Under the pieces are notes generated by a model, which saw only the letters and a list, made by a program, of their open reading frames with translations, searched no databases and had not been told where the DNA came from. A program made the position numbers and the translations under genes. DNA of 64,000 nucleotides from Mycobacterium colombiense (GTDB lineage: Bacteria; Actinomycetota; Actinomycetes; Mycobacteriales; Mycobacteriaceae). Numbering within the stretch: the stretch's first letter is position 1; each line of letters begins with the position of its first letter. Shown in pieces: positions 1-9,989 of this stretch. Location: the NCBI RefSeq assembly GCF_001665835.1, contig NZ_LZSX01000063.1, positions 93,094 through 157,093 of the forward strand, written 5' to 3'.

Positions 1-571
1 GTCGGCATGCCAGGGATTCTGGCCAGCCGCGGGCGCGCGCCTACGCCGCACTCAGCGAGCGCGCGTGCTACGAAAATCGGCTAAATACAAGCCAATTCAG
101 GAAATTACGATGCCGAGGTCGGATCGACGCGAAATGGTCAACGATCTGGCATACGGACTGTCATCGGGACTAATTCGCTCTCACCTCCTCAAGACCAGGG
201 CACGCGGGGATGCCACACATTGCACATGGGGAGGAACAACCAGGCGAAACGACCGGCTGCGGCACCCCTCTCGTCAGAGCTTCGGCACCACACGGCGTAT
301 CCGACCAACCAAAGCCGGAAGCCACTTGGGCTCAACCCTTAATCCGGGAGGAGCTGTCCTGACCCTGGGCGTCTTTCGACGTTCGAGGTCAGTGGCCTGT
401 GTCCGTGCAGACGCCTCACCTAGCGAGGTGCTTGCATTGGCAATGGTGGCACTCGGCCCCCGTTGAGTCAAGCTGACCTACAACGCAATCCCAACGGTTC
501 ACGCCCCCGTCACCTTGCGGGCACGCGCAACAGCATCCGTTCCGACGGCGCTCGGACCCGACAGCGACGGG
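1..571. other. Intergenic stretch downstream of eccA5, no gene seen
   Basis: No reading frame here resembles a known mycobacterial protein. The longest candidate on the plus strand (65-466) has an arginine-rich, low-complexity composition with no domain. The region is the 3' flank of the leftward ESX-5 operon. A 6-bp stem at its right edge (GACCCG at 555-560 and CGGGTC at 568-573) overlaps the eccA5 stop codon and may contribute to termination, but has no T-tract. Confidence 0.5.
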
Positions 572-2404
572 TCAGTCCGCCTTTTTCTCGGCGACCGCCG
601 CGCTGAGACCCTCGGCGAGATCCTCCTGGGTCAGCTCCTTGAAACGCAGCAGTTGACGCTCGCTGAACTCGGTCACGTCGCTGGACAGCACCGCATCCAG
701 GTCCTCGTCGTCGAGACGGAAACTGCGGTGATCGCGGGCCTTCTCCACCACGTTGCGCACGAAACCGGCGTTGCCGAGCGTATCGATGCCGCGGATGAGA
801 TCGCCGTCCTCCGAATAAGTTTCGTCGAGGTAGAACTTCGTGTACGACGGCAACAGCGCCTGGGCCGATTCGTCGGTGATCACGTCTTCGTTCTCCTGGC
901 CCATCAACCGGGTCAGCGCGACCAGCTCGTCCGGGGTGTAGCTGAAGAACTCGATGACGGTCGAAAAACGCCGTCGCAGACCCTGATTCACCTCGAGCAT
1001 CTTGTCCATGGCCTTGGCGTAGCCGGCGCCGAAGACCACCAGCTCGTCGCGATGGTTCTCCATGTACAACAGCAACGTGTTGATGATCGCGTTGCCGTAG
1101 GGGTCGCCCTGCTGGTAGCCCTTCTCGTGCAGCGTGTGCATCTCATCGAAGAAAACCGCGCCGCCCAAGGCGCCTTCCAGGAGTTCCTCGGTGTTCTTCT
1201 CGGCGTCGGCCATGTAACGGCCCAGCAGCTTGGTCCGGCTGGTTTCCACCACCACGGGCTTGCGCAGCACGGTCAGCCCACACAGCTGCTTGCTGAAAGC
1301 CCTTGCCACCGAAGTCTTTCCGGTTCCGGGCGGGCCGAGCAACAACGTGTGGCGCGAGGTGACCGGCACCGGCAGGCCCATCTTGGCGCGCGCCAGGTTC
1401 ACCTTGGTGGTCGACTTGATCAGCTTGATCTCGCGCTTGGCGCGCTCCATGCCGAGCATGGCGTTGAGCTCGGCGTCACCTTCGGCCAGGTACTTCGCCG
1501 CCTCTTCGGCGTGGCGGGCGGCCTCCGTCTCGGCCCGGGTCGGCGCGCTGTCCGGATCCCACGGGTCGGTCCGGGCCTCGATCGTCTCCGGATCGGTCAG
1601 GACCAGGCGGAAGTTCGGGTTGTCCAGCGCTTCGCGGGCCGGCGTGAACTTCGGATCCCGCGAGTACACCCGGCGCAGCAGCTCGACGGCCTCATCTTCG
1701 CGGCCCAGATGCCGCAGGCACATGCCCTGCGTGTACAGGGCGATGTTGGCCGCGCCCGGCACCCGGTCGCCCTCGATGGCCTCCTGGCCCCGGCGCAACG
1801 CCTCCTCGAACACACCCAGCGACGCCAGCGCCGTGGTGGCCATCGCGGCGCCGGCGGCCTTCAGTTCGGGCTGCCGCCAGCTCTTCCCCTCGGCGAACTG
1901 ATGCAGCACATCCGGCCACCGAGCGGTGCGGAAATACAGCACGCCGCGCACGTAGCTGACCAGTTCCTCATCGACCGGCTGACGGGGTTCGACGCCGTCG
2001 ATCAGTTTCGCGGCTTCCTCGTAGCGTTTCGCTGCGGCGAGGACCGCGGCGTACGCACACGCCAGCGTCTCCACGGTGGTGACGGCCAGCCGCAGGAACA
2101 ACCCGTCGGAAACCTCGGGCCGGAACTGCAACTCGGTCACCCCGAGGCGGCGGGTCTCCCAACCGAACGTCCGGATCGAGGACCACGCACCGGACAGCAC
2201 ATCGATGCTCTGCTCCCCCGCCAGGATCCGCGCGAGCCAGGCGTCACACATTCCCGGATCCAGGTTGGTCGCTGTGTTGAACATCTGCGCCGCAACCTGC
2301 GGATTGTGGCTGGGCTGCAGCCCATTGACCGAGACGCCCGAGGCCAGCAGGCCCGCGACCATCGCGTTACGGGCACCTTCAGCGGTTGATTGCGGCCTCG
2401 TCAT
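572..2404 (-). CDS. eccA5: ESX-5 type VII secretion AAA+ ATPase EccA5
   Basis: Cytosolic AAA+ ATPase of the ESX-5 secretion system, thought to act on PE/PPE-EspG5 or Esx substrates before export. The 610-residue product has an N-terminal TPR-like helical region (about 1-300) and a C-terminal CbxX/CfxQ-type AAA+ domain. The Walker A motif GPPGTGKT lies near residues 354-362 and the Walker B VFFDEMH near 415-421. Length matches EccA5 of M. tuberculosis. The ATG start overlaps the eccE5 stop by 4 bp (ATGA), so the two are translationally coupled as the last genes of the eccD5-mycP5-eccE5-eccA5 run. Identity is very secure from sequence and synteny. Confidence 0.97.
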   Translation of the reverse strand: MTRPQSTAEGARNAMVAGLLASGVSVNGLQPSHNPQVAAQMFNTATNLDPGMCDAWLARILAGEQSIDVLSGAWSSIRTFGWETRRLGVTELQFRPEVSDGLFLRLAVTTVETLACAYAAVLAAAKRYEEAAKLIDGVEPRQPVDEELVSYVRGVLYFRTARWPDVLHQFAEGKSWRQPELKAAGAAMATTALASLGVFEEALRRGQEAIEGDRVPGAANIALYTQGMCLRHLGREDEAVELLRRVYSRDPKFTPAREALDNPNFRLVLTDPETIEARTDPWDPDSAPTRAETEAARHAEEAAKYLAEGDAELNAMLGMERAKREIKLIKSTTKVNLARAKMGLPVPVTSRHTLLLGPPGTGKTSVARAFSKQLCGLTVLRKPVVVETSRTKLLGRYMADAEKNTEELLEGALGGAVFFDEMHTLHEKGYQQGDPYGNAIINTLLLYMENHRDELVVFGAGYAKAMDKMLEVNQGLRRRFSTVIEFFSYTPDELVALTRLMGQENEDVITDESAQALLPSYTKFYLDETYSEDGDLIRGIDTLGNAGFVRNVVEKARDHRSFRLDDEDLDAVLSSDVTEFSERQLLRFKELTQEDLAEGLSAAVAEKKAD

Positions 2405-3609
2405 TGCGCTACAGGTACGCCCGCCGAGCTCCCTCGCAGCTGGTCGACGGATAGTGCAAGGTCGTCATCGTCGGCGCGCAATGGACGGCTCGGCACGACC
2501 AGCAGGGGGCGCACCGTCGGGGCGGGCAGGCTGGCCCGCACCGCGGCCAGCTGCCGTCCGGTGAGACGGTTGAGGCCCGACGAGACGTTTCTGCGCAACC
2601 GCTTTTCGGTGTGGTACCGCACCCAGGCCGATACCTGCGGCCGGCCGCCGCGCGAGGTGAGCCGGATGGTCAGCACCGTAGCAGCGGTCTCGTCCTCCCA
2701 CAGCTCGTCCAGCTTGTCGGTAGTGATGTCGGACGGCGACAACCACAGGCTGGTGACGAACCCGTTAAAGTGCTTGAGGCGGCGCCAGCCGGGACGGCTC
2801 CAGGTCGGCTCCAGATCGGCCAGGACCGCACGATCGACCTCGGCCAGCTCCTCCGCGGTCAGCGGCCGGGCCGCACAGGTCAGCCCGTCGAGATCCTGGG
2901 CGAGCCGTTCGGTGGCGGCAACCAAGGTCGACGCCAGCGAATCGCGGGCCGCCACGGCGGCGACATTGCGCTGCGGGTTCATCCGCAACACCAGCCAGGT
3001 GCGGCGAATGTACGAGGTGGGCGCGTCGTTGGCCACCTCCCACTCCTCGGGGCCCCAGTCGTCCAGCTTGGACAACTCGGCGGCCGAAACTCCAGAGCCG
3101 CCGCGGCGGACCTTCACCGACACGATGTCGACGTCATCGAGGTGGACGTCGAACTGACGCAGGCCCGAAGCGACGGCCGACACCAGCAGGGTGGGGGGCG
3201 AGTTCCGGTGCCGGAGGCGCGAGGCCGAGTCGTCGTCGCCGCCGCTGATGGCGATCACCGTGACCAGCTGGCCTTCGTGCTGACGCACGCCGACCTTGTC
3301 ACGCCCGTACTTGCGCTGGTAGTCGAGGGCCGGGGTGCAGCCCGTGGCCAGCGCGGAGCCCGGATCGGCGGACCAATCCCACAGCCACGTGGCCAGCCCC
3401 GACGTGACGGTGAGGCCGTGGTAGGTGACCAGCGACAGCAGCGTCACCAGCACGGCCAGGCCGACACCGACCCAGAACGCGATGCGATACGTGCCCTGCC
3501 AGGACTCGGGGCAGTGGCTGGCCACCAGCATGATCACGACATCGACCAAAAACACGGTGGTCAGCCGCGGCCACGACAAGGACAACCCGAACCTGCGCTG
3601 ACGCTTCAT
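2401..3609 (-). CDS. eccE5: ESX-5 membrane component EccE5
   Basis: Peripheral subunit of the ESX-5 inner-membrane complex, located at the edge of the EccB5-EccC5-EccD5 hexamer. The protein has 402 residues. Two hydrophobic segments near residues 15-32 and 43-68 anchor it, followed by a soluble cytoplasmic domain, as is usual for EccE. It lies 19 bp downstream of mycP5 and overlaps eccA5 by 4 bp. No unusual feature is visible; the assignment rests on the two N-terminal membrane segments and exact ESX-5 gene order. Confidence 0.94.
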   Translation of the reverse strand: MKRQRRFGLSLSWPRLTTVFLVDVVIMLVASHCPESWQGTYRIAFWVGVGLAVLVTLLSLVTYHGLTVTSGLATWLWDWSADPGSALATGCTPALDYQRKYGRDKVGVRQHEGQLVTVIAISGGDDDSASRLRHRNSPPTLLVSAVASGLRQFDVHLDDVDIVSVKVRRGGSGVSAAELSKLDDWGPEEWEVANDAPTSYIRRTWLVLRMNPQRNVAAVAARDSLASTLVAATERLAQDLDGLTCAARPLTAEELAEVDRAVLADLEPTWSRPGWRRLKHFNGFVTSLWLSPSDITTDKLDELWEDETAATVLTIRLTSRGGRPQVSAWVRYHTEKRLRRNVSSGLNRLTGRQLAAVRASLPAPTVRPLLVVPSRPLRADDDDLALSVDQLRGSSAGVPVAQ

Positions 3610-3628
3610 GAGTGCTGCTGCTCCGCCC

Positions 3629-5506
3629 CTATTGCTGTTTCCGCGATCGCTTCATCAGCATCGCCGTACCGAACACTCCGCCGCCGATGAGTAGCGCCCC
3701 GAGCAAGCCGCCGGCGGCCACCCACACTGGCACCATATCGCGGTGCGGGACGGGTTTCGGAATGTTCAGCGGTGCCGACAGTTGCTGCGGCGGTTTCACC
3801 GGACCGTCGGGTACGTCCCAGGTCAGTGCCGCCACCGGGTCGACCACGCCGTGACCGACCTGGTTGTCCACGCCGCGCGCCGGCGCGCGGGCGGTCCGGG
3901 TCAACCGGTTGATGACCTGATACGCCGACAGCTGCGGGAACTTGGCCCGCACGAGTGCCGCAACGCCGGACACGATCGCCGCCGAGAAGCTCGTGCCGGA
4001 CGGAACCAGCAGCGTGTTGTCGGGTCCGTCGATCGCGTTGATCAGGCCGTCGTCCCGGGGCGACAGTCCGATGACGTCGGTTCCGGGTGCGGCGATCCCG
4101 ACCCATGGCCCGGCCACGCTCGTCGATGCCTGGCCCTGATTGCCCTGGCTCAGCGGGCGGCCTTCGGTGTCGACCGCACCGACCGTCAGGACGTAGTCGC
4201 TGAACCAGGACGGCGTCACGACCGTGGTGACCGCGTTCCAGTTGCGAGGATCGTTGGGCTGCAACGGATCATGGGGCGGGTTCTGCTTGCAGTCCTTCTT
4301 GCTGGTGTCGCCGGCGGCAGCCACGATGACGGCGTTCTTGTCGACCGCCGCGTAGCGTACCGCCGCGCCCAGCGAACGCTGGTCGATGATGTTGCGCGCG
4401 CTCATGCAGGTCACATCCGAGATGTTGATGACCTGAGCACCCATGTTGGCGGCGTGCACGATCGCCCGCGCCATCGTCTGCACGCTGTCGATCTTCGCCG
4501 ACGTCTGCGGATCCTCGTCGCCGGTGTAGGCGTCCTTGAGGCCGAAGGCCTGGCTGGACTGCCGGATCGCGATGATGTCGACATCCGGGGCCACCCCGCT
4601 GAACGCGTCCGGACCGGCCTTCGGCGGTGGGGGCGGGGGCGGTGGTGGCGGCGGGTCAAGCGGGCGCGGGCCGCGCAGGTTGTCGACGTTGGCCACGTGG
4701 GCGCCACCGGCATAGCCCGGGATGGTCACCGTGCCGTCGCCGTGGCTGGACGCCGGCGCTTGCCCATTGGGACCCTGGCCGCCCTGAGACGGTCCCGGGG
4801 GCGGGCCCGCGGGCTGCGGAGCCGCCGGTTGGGGAGCCGCCGGTTGCGGCGGTGGCGCGCCGAAGGGACCCGGGGCCGGCGCTTGTTCCTGGGACTGCGA
4901 CGGCGGCGGCGGGACCATCGTCACGGTCTGCGGCAGCGGCGACAACGTCACCGTCTGCGGCGGTGGCGCTTTCGGCGGGGGCTCGGTAGTGGGGATGGTG
5001 ACCGGCTTGCGCGGTGCCGCCGGTGGCACGCCCGCGCCGTTGGCCGACGCCGCACCGATCATCGACGCCACGATGGTGCCGTGCGCGTCGCAGTCGGACA
5101 GTCCGTCCCCCGACATGATGTAGTCACCGCCGGGAATCAGGTGCGGAAACCTGGGGTGCGGCGTCACGCCGGTGTCGATGACGGCCACCTTCACGCCGGC
5201 ACCCCGACCGAACTGCCACGCCTCCTGCAGATTCAGCATGTCCATGTACTTGGGCTGCAGCCGGAAATCCGTCCCGGGCAGCACACCGACCTCGGTGCAG
5301 TACGAGTTCTGCTTCATCGGAGCCCCCGGTCCCGGCGTACCGTCCGGCGGGACCGCGCCGGCGTCGATCGTCGGGGGCGAGATCGCGTACGCGGGCGGCA
5401 GGCCGGCTAAGGCGCCCGACGCGAGAAGCGTCGCGGCGATGGTCGCGGCAGCCGCGCGACCACGCCACATCTTGCCGTTAGCGATAGCGGATTGCTGCAT
5501 AGACAT
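3629..5506 (-). CDS. mycP5: ESX-5 mycosin, subtilisin-like serine protease MycP5
   Basis: Membrane-anchored subtilisin-family protease on the periplasmic face of the ESX-5 channel. It is required for complex stability and, in the family, processes some substrates. Visible elements: signal sequence (about 13-41), catalytic Asp111 in VAVIDTG, His142 in AHGTIVASM, Ser506 in SGTSFSAA, and a C-terminal membrane segment near 594-615 followed by a basic tail. Between Asp/His and Ser lies a proline/glutamine-rich loop (about 160-305), longer than in M. tuberculosis MycP5 and containing a run of prolines. The frame starts at ATG 5506, overlapping the eccD5 end by 29 bp. ATG 5500 aligns better with the M. 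tuberculosis start, and ATG 5470 is also possible; no clear ribosome binding site decides. Confidence 0.95.
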   Translation of the reverse strand: MSMQQSAIANGKMWRGRAAAATIAATLLASGALAGLPPAYAISPPTIDAGAVPPDGTPGPGAPMKQNSYCTEVGVLPGTDFRLQPKYMDMLNLQEAWQFGRGAGVKVAVIDTGVTPHPRFPHLIPGGDYIMSGDGLSDCDAHGTIVASMIGAASANGAGVPPAAPRKPVTIPTTEPPPKAPPPQTVTLSPLPQTVTMVPPPPSQSQEQAPAPGPFGAPPPQPAAPQPAAPQPAGPPPGPSQGGQGPNGQAPASSHGDGTVTIPGYAGGAHVANVDNLRGPRPLDPPPPPPPPPPPKAGPDAFSGVAPDVDIIAIRQSSQAFGLKDAYTGDEDPQTSAKIDSVQTMARAIVHAANMGAQVINISDVTCMSARNIIDQRSLGAAVRYAAVDKNAVIVAAAGDTSKKDCKQNPPHDPLQPNDPRNWNAVTTVVTPSWFSDYVLTVGAVDTEGRPLSQGNQGQASTSVAGPWVGIAAPGTDVIGLSPRDDGLINAIDGPDNTLLVPSGTSFSAAIVSGVAALVRAKFPQLSAYQVINRLTRTARAPARGVDNQVGHGVVDPVAALTWDVPDGPVKPPQQLSAPLNIPKPVPHRDMVPVWVAAGGLLGALLIGGGVFGTAMLMKRSRKQQ

Positions 5507-6989
5507 TCATCAACCACAATGCCAGCGGGAAAATTGGCATCAGGCAGAGGTATTCAATCCATTCCACGAATTTGCGGAATAGCGGACTGTAGACGGTGTT
5601 CGGCACGACGGCCGCCGATGTCAGTCCCGCCGCGGGCAGCAGAACCAGGATTGCCGCGCTGATCGAGACCGCGAGCGGCGACTGCAGCACCAGTGCGTAG
5701 CGCAACACCACCGCACCGACGATCAGCACCGCCGTCCCGGCCAGGGTGATCGCCTGCCAGCGGTCGACGTAGGAGCGGCCGCGCAGCATCAGGAATCCCG
5801 CGCTGAAGCCGGCCAGCAGGACCGGCAGCCAGCGCTGTCCGGTGTGCGGATCCGACAGCGCGGTCAGGGAGACGATCATCAGCACGCCGAGCCCGATCAG
5901 CAAACCCGACAGGAAGGACCGGGCGCGTTCGGCCTGGGTCAGCACATCGCGGACGGAGGCGGGCCCCTCCAGGACCGGCGGCCCACCGTCGGAGCGCACC
6001 ACCGTGGTGGGCAGGTCGGGCCGGGCCTCGAACACCCACCGGCTGGTCGCCGACGGGAAGACGGGCAGCCGGATGCCGGCCAGTCGCCGCGAGATCGCCG
6101 GCGCACTCTGGTAGATCATGACGGACACCAGCACGACGCAGGTGAACAGCGTGACGGCGCTCGTCATGGCGACCATGCGCGCGAGCGCGGCCACCGACGC
6201 GATCAGGCCGACGGTGACGATGGCGGTGTAGATCGCCAGGCGGCGTCCGGTGAATCGCAGGGCGAGGATCGCCGCGATCGTGAGGACCCCGAAACCCAGT
6301 ACCGCGTGCGGTGATCCGACGCCGCCGGGCGGCGCCGACGCCGCCGAGATCGCCAACGGCGCGAGGCTGCTCAACAGCATGGTGTCGGCGACGCGCCGTT
6401 CCTGCTGCGTGTGGGCCCGCATCAACAGCAGAAGCGAAACACCCAGCGCCACGGCGCCGATCACGCCCGCGTACACGGTCGGAAGCCACGAGTTGTGGTG
6501 CCAACGCCACCAGCCGAGCAGGCCGGCCGCGGTCGTCACGCCGATGGCCACCATCGACGCACCGACCTGAACCGCGATGACGGGGTCGATGGCGGCGAAG
6601 CGCTTGCTGAGGTCCGCCGCGACGGCGGTGGAGATGTGCTCGATGACCTGCGAGCGGTGCTCGGTGTCCGGAATGAACCGGATCCACAACCGGTCGCCGT
6701 CGTAGACGTCCTGCTCGCTCAGCGATTGGGTGGCCCGCAGCGGCGAGCCGTCCACCAGGCACAGCGCCCAGCGGCCTCGGCCCGACGCCTCCAGCGGAGT
6801 CTCACCGAGCTCGCGCAGCCTGCTGTTGACCACCTTCAGCAACGGTTCGGTCATCACCGAAACGGGAGCGTTGGCGTCCAGCAGGACGCCGATCTGGACA
6901 CCCGCGCCGGCCATCACGCCGACGACGACTGCCTGAGGCTGCGAGATTCCCTCTACATCAGGCTGTGGTACTTCAACTACCGCAGTCAT
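5478..6989 (-). CDS. eccD5: ESX-5 membrane channel subunit EccD5
   Basis: Polytopic subunit of the ESX-5 inner-membrane channel, present as dimers that line the central cavity. The 503-residue protein starts with a ubiquitin-like cytoplasmic domain (about 20-105). About eleven transmembrane helices follow, from residue 135 onwards, ending with [17 protein letters not shown]. Nearly every segment matches M. tuberculosis EccD5. The ATG start at 6989 gives the conserved MTAV N-terminus. A 267-bp space separates it from espG5 upstream, so it may have its own promoter. Confidence 0.97.
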   Translation of the reverse strand: MTAVVEVPQPDVEGISQPQAVVVGVMAGAGVQIGVLLDANAPVSVMTEPLLKVVNSRLRELGETPLEASGRGRWALCLVDGSPLRATQSLSEQDVYDGDRLWIRFIPDTEHRSQVIEHISTAVAADLSKRFAAIDPVIAVQVGASMVAIGVTTAAGLLGWWRWHHNSWLPTVYAGVIGAVALGVSLLLLMRAHTQQERRVADTMLLSSLAPLAISAASAPPGGVGSPHAVLGFGVLTIAAILALRFTGRRLAIYTAIVTVGLIASVAALARMVAMTSAVTLFTCVVLVSVMIYQSAPAISRRLAGIRLPVFPSATSRWVFEARPDLPTTVVRSDGGPPVLEGPASVRDVLTQAERARSFLSGLLIGLGVLMIVSLTALSDPHTGQRWLPVLLAGFSAGFLMLRGRSYVDRWQAITLAGTAVLIVGAVVLRYALVLQSPLAVSISAAILVLLPAAGLTSAAVVPNTVYSPLFRKFVEWIEYLCLMPIFPLALWLMNVYAAIRYR

Positions 6990-7256
6990 CGCCCTGTACT
7001 CCCTATCGTGATGAATGTGTGAACCCGTGCCGCGAGTCGCGCGCGGGGGTGCGCCGGAGTACCCGTCGAGGTGCTGCGGCCCCCCGCAAAGTGCATTCCG
7101 ACTAATTGGAATTCCATCTGCCTCGCCTTGCGATTAAGAGTTGTCGTTGACACCGGTTTGAGATTTGCTGATGCCTTGAGAGAAGTATGCCGTGTTCGCA
7201 GCTCAACCGCATGTTGAGTGCAGAGACATTGGTGAACTCTGCGTTTCGCGCGAATG

Positions 7257-8159
7257 TCAGACCCTGCTGTGCGTTTTCCACTCGCCGTAGGGAAGGGTGT
7301 CCAGCACCGTTTTGACGCCCACCTGCACGAGCTGCGGGGTGGCCGGGCAGATGGCCAGCCATGCCTCCCCCGAACCCGCGGTGCGGGCCTGCTGGTAGAG
7401 CGCGATGCGGCCGCCGGAGCCGTCCTTGAGTGACAGCACTGACGCACTCGGGCCCTTGGCGTCGTCCTGGTACTGGCGGGCGTACACCGCAACCTCGGCG
7501 GCCGGGTCGGACAGCGCCTGACCCAGCGCGGCCACCGTCGCGGCGCTGATTCCCATCCTGCGCAGGTCTCCGCCGGAGAACACGTTGAAGCCCGACTCCT
7601 GCCAGGACTTCGTCGCTTCCAGCATCTCCTCCAGCGGCACGTTGACGGCGTTGATCGCCGCGGGTTCGGCGTGGTGGATGGACTCCAGCGCATCGATCAC
7701 CAGGGAAGCGATCGAGGCGCTGTCCGCGACGGCGACGTCGTCGACGGTGATCTCGCCGCCAACCCGGACCGCCGACACCCAGTGCTGGCCGCGCCGGGCC
7801 AGGACCACCCGAAACTCGTTGTCGGGGATGTCGCGCGAGCCCGGGGGCTGATTTTCGTCATCGAGGACGCCGTAGGCCAGCTTGCCTCGGGACAACAGGG
7901 CGACAACCTCGAGGTCGGGCGCGGCGAGCACTTTCATCCGCGCGGCCACATGCTCGTTCACCTGGTCGTTCTCGACTATGCCCTGCTCGCGCATCACCGC
8001 CATTCCGGGATGCTCGTTGAGCCAGTCGCTCGAGTCGGTAGACACGTATGGCCGGCACCGCAGCTCCGGCGCGACATGCCGGATGTCCAGCAACGCCTGC
8101 AGCATCCAGAAGCCGTCGACGTTGACAGTGATGTCGGTGCGGGTGCTCTGTTGGTCCAT
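7257..8159 (-). CDS. espG5: ESX-5 PE/PPE-specific chaperone EspG5
   Basis: Cytosolic chaperone that binds the tip of the PPE helical domain of PE-PPE dimers and delivers them to ESX-5. The 300-residue protein is highly conserved, beginning MDQQSTRTDITVNVDGFWML. A TTG codon directly upstream (8162) would add one residue, but ATG 8159 matches the M. tuberculosis protein. It follows esxN after about 100 bp that contain a very strong hairpin (8217-8251), so it probably shares the esxMN transcript at reduced level. Confidence 0.97.
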   Translation of the reverse strand: MDQQSTRTDITVNVDGFWMLQALLDIRHVAPELRCRPYVSTDSSDWLNEHPGMAVMREQGIVENDQVNEHVAARMKVLAAPDLEVVALLSRGKLAYGVLDDENQPPGSRDIPDNEFRVVLARRGQHWVSAVRVGGEITVDDVAVADSASIASLVIDALESIHHAEPAAINAVNVPLEEMLEATKSWQESGFNVFSGGDLRRMGISAATVAALGQALSDPAAEVAVYARQYQDDAKGPSASVLSLKDGSGGRIALYQQARTAGSGEAWLAICPATPQLVQVGVKTVLDTLPYGEWKTHSRV

Positions 8160-8216
8160 CAAATCCCCAATTGGTCCCTAGTTACCTCAAAGCCAAACTG
8201 CTCGGTAACCGCAGGA

Positions 8217-8251
8217 CGCGGCAGCACACCGACGGGTGGTGTGCTGCCGCG
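8217..8251 (-). terminator. Strong intercistronic hairpin between esxN and espG5
   Basis: CGCGGCAGCACACC (8217-8230) and GGTGTGCTGCCGCG (8238-8251) form a perfect 14-bp stem with a 7-nt loop. It begins 15 nt past the esxN stop and ends 58 nt before the espG5 start. There is no T-tract. It could act as a partial terminator or as a 3' stabiliser of esxMN mRNA, giving high substrate and low chaperone output. Structure is seen; function is inferred. Confidence 0.75.
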
Positions 8252-8265
8252 CCTGAAGTTGCGGG

Positions 8266-8550
8266 TTAGGCCCAGGAGGACCCAACGGCGCTGTCGGTGC
8301 TGGCCATGTTGCTGCCCGCGGACTGAACCTTCTGTCCGTGGGAGTTGGCCTGCTCGTAGATGACCTGGAAGTTGCGACCCAACTGGGTGATGAACTCCTG
8401 GCATGCCACCGAACCCGCACCGCCCCAGAAGTCACCGGCAGCAAGCACATCGCGAACGATGGCCTGGTGCTCAGCCTCCAAGGACGCGGCCTGGGCGCGG
8501 ATCAAGGCACCGTGGGCGTCTACATCGCCGAACTGGTAGTTAATGCTCAT
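8266..8550 (-). CDS. esxN: ESAT-6-like secreted protein EsxN
   Basis: WXG100 protein, secreted by ESX-5 as a heterodimer with EsxM. The 94 residues form the helix-turn-helix hairpin of the family with the turn motif W42-G-G44. It starts MSINYQFGDVDAHG, as in M. tuberculosis EsxN and its QILSS-family relatives. The C-terminal YxxxD/E export signal is not on this subunit; it is on EsxM. It lies 50 bp downstream of esxM in the same operon. esxM/esxN-type genes are often multicopy, so the N label rests on position in the ESX-5 locus. Confidence 0.95.
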   Translation of the reverse strand: MSINYQFGDVDAHGALIRAQAASLEAEHQAIVRDVLAAGDFWGGAGSVACQEFITQLGRNFQVIYEQANSHGQKVQSAGSNMASTDSAVGSSWA

Positions 8551-8600
8551 AACGTGTTCTCCTAATGTCTTGAGATGTTACGCAGCTGCGGTTTTTAGCG

Positions 8601-8897
8601 CTAGCTGCCGAGGATTTGCTGCGAGGCCTGCTCTTGCTGCTCGTAGTTGTTCGCGTCGCGAATCAGTCCGTCGCGCACTCCGTGGAGCATGTTGACGATG
8701 TTGCGGAAGGCCTGGTTGACCTGTCCCATGGTGTCGTACGAGGTGGCCTGGGCCTGACCGCTCCAGCCCGAGCCGGCGATGTTCATCGACGACGACCACA
8801 TCTTGCGAGCCTCGTCCTCAACGGTCTGGGCGTGCACCTCGAAGCGGCCCGCCATCGCCCGCATCTCGTGCGGGTCGGTCATAAAACGTGTTGCCAT
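8601..8897 (-). CDS. esxM: ESAT-6-like secreted protein EsxM
   Basis: WXG100 partner of EsxN, 98 residues. The turn motif is W45-S-G47. The general type VII export signal YxxxE is present as Y85-x3-E89 after the second helix, so this subunit carries the secretion signal for the pair. The ATG start at 8897 is preceded by an AGGAG-like site (CTCCTT on the plus strand near 8908). It is the first gene of the esxM-esxN pair; the 319 bp upstream probably hold its promoter. Confidence 0.95.
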   Translation of the reverse strand: MATRFMTDPHEMRAMAGRFEVHAQTVEDEARKMWSSSMNIAGSGWSGQAQATSYDTMGQVNQAFRNIVNMLHGVRDGLIRDANNYEQQEQASQQILGS

Positions 8898-9216
8898 GTC
8901 GGCTGTTCTCCTTGCTATGTGGTTACTGGGTGATGTGGTGAAGACGGTGGCCGGATCGTTTACGCGTTACGCAACCGCCGAGCCGAATGAATAGAAATAA
9001 CCCCCCCTTTCCGTCAGCCGGCGGCCACCGGGTGCTGTCACGGTGAGACGGACGTCAAACCCGAACCGCGGCGTTTGAGTTGACGGAGTGCGTGTTGCGT
9101 TTCGGGACGCTGTAAGAGCCCGATCCCGCGGGTCCGAAATCGTCCCCTGAGGGGCGGTCACGTTGGAACCCATTTCGGTGACGACCTGTTCCAAGCCCCC
9201 GAACCGCCTGTCCGAG
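8898..9216. other. Promoter-size gap upstream of esxM
   Basis: No gene. It contains the hyphenated palindrome element CCCCTGAGGGG followed by CGGTCAC (9144-9161), whose near copy sits upstream of the PE19-like gene at 9674-9692. It also has an inverted pair TCAAAC/GTTTGA within about 9054-9078 and a run of seven C residues near 9001. It probably contains the esxM promoter; no -10/-35 can be named with confidence. Confidence 0.45.
9144..9161 (-). promoter_or_regulatory. Repeated palindromic element upstream of esxM
   Basis: CCCCTGAGGGG followed by CGGTCAC. A closely similar element, CCCCTTGAAGGG followed by CGGTCAC, occurs at 9674-9692, upstream of the PE19-like gene. Two copies in front of two consecutive same-strand units suggest a shared regulatory site. 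No known regulator box is recognised. Confidence 0.35.
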
Positions 9217-9516
9217 CTAGAGGGCGGCGGCCGCGTTGGCTGCTTCGGTCGCAGCGTACGAACCGGAGCTGGTGGACAGGGTGTTCACGAACATCTCGTG
9301 GATCGCGGCGGCCTGGGCGCTCACTGCTTGGTACATCTGCGCGTGCGCGGCGAACTGAGCCGCGGTCAAAGCCGACACCTCGTCGGCAGCGGCGGGTACC
9401 ACCCCCGTCGTTGGGGCTGCAGCGGCTGCGTTCTGGGCGCTCAAGGTCGACCCGATAGCCTGCAGGTTCCCGGCCGCCGCGGCCAAAGCCTCCGGCTGTG
9501 TGGTCACGAACGACAT
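9217..9516 (-). CDS. PE19: PE family protein, PE19-like
   Basis: Secreted PE protein of 99 residues, a pure PE domain without C-terminal extension. P8-E9 gives the family its name, and the YxxxE export signal is Y87-x3-E91. PE proteins pair with PPE proteins for ESX-5 export with EspG5. Its position directly upstream of esxM matches PE19 of M. tuberculosis. It differs from the PE at 15223-15522 at only a handful of residues, mostly near the C-terminus, which points to recent duplication or gene conversion. A PPE gene of the PPE26 type lies 473 bp upstream. Confidence 0.92.
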   Translation of the reverse strand: MSFVTTQPEALAAAAGNLQAIGSTLSAQNAAAAAPTTGVVPAAADEVSALTAAQFAAHAQMYQAVSAQAAAIHEMFVNTLSTSSGSYAATEAANAAAAL

Positions 9517-9673
9517 ATTGTTCCCTCCTAGTTCAATCCCCGACTCTGCGAGACTAGATGACTGGGGCTCCCCAGGTCGGTGTGGAAGCCCGGTGTTTGC
9601 AATTGTTCACTCAGCGGTACTGCGAATTCATTTTTGGTAACGACACAGTAACAGCGCCTGACCTCGACCGCTG

Positions 9674-9692
9674 CCCCTTGAAGGGCGGTCAC
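9674..9692 (-). promoter_or_regulatory. Repeated palindromic element upstream of PE19-like gene
   Basis: CCCCTTGAAGGG followed by CGGTCAC, the second copy of the element at 9144-9161. It lies 158 bp upstream of the PE start codon on the coding strand. Shared sequence is seen; a regulatory role is inferred. Confidence 0.35.
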
Positions 9693-9763
9693 AGCACACG
9701 GTACCAGCCCCCGGCCTAAAAAGTTGCTGGTAACCGGCGCCCGGGATGCTGTGGACGCGTCGC

Positions 9764-9790
9764 CCGGCATAAAAATCTGATCGCGGATTA
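9764..9790 (-). repeat. Copy 1 of an intergenic AT-rich element in the PE/PPE island
   Basis: On the minus strand this copy carries an imperfect version of a shared core, GCGGCCGGATTTTTATCC. Other copies are at 11495-11520 and 13128-13154. Each copy lies 250-320 bp upstream of a PE or PPE start codon, suggesting a duplicated promoter or operator module. This copy is the most diverged. Confidence 0.45.
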
Positions 9791-9989
9791 ACTCGTCGCA
9801 AAGTATCGATGCGACGACCATTCCCGGCGGCGTGTCGCGGGGACCTCCTTTCGCCCATCTCAGCCGTTTGACTGCGCCGGCGGCTGCCAGACGCAGATCC
9901 CGGAAGCGACCGGGACAACTCGAGGCGCATCATGCGGCGAGCACAGATGACTGCGGACCCATTTTCGGCGTCGATACCTGGTGCCGCGC

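Larger units (their letters stand above)
9517..9989. other. Intergenic region upstream of the PE19-like gene
   Basis: No convincing gene. Two repeated elements are present: the CCCCTTGAAGGG palindrome with CGGTCAC (9674-9692) and one copy of an AT-rich three-copy element (9764-9790). Both lie 160-275 bp upstream of the PE start, so this is probably a promoter region. Confidence 0.45.

Noticed and set aside
65..466. Possible small gene downstream of eccA5.
   Set aside because: The 133-residue translation has no recognisable domain, no good ribosome binding site, and Arg-rich shadow-like composition.
515..2389. A 624-codon plus-strand frame antisense to eccA5.
   Set aside because: Its composition is that of an antisense shadow, and the opposite strand encodes a complete AAA+ ATPase.
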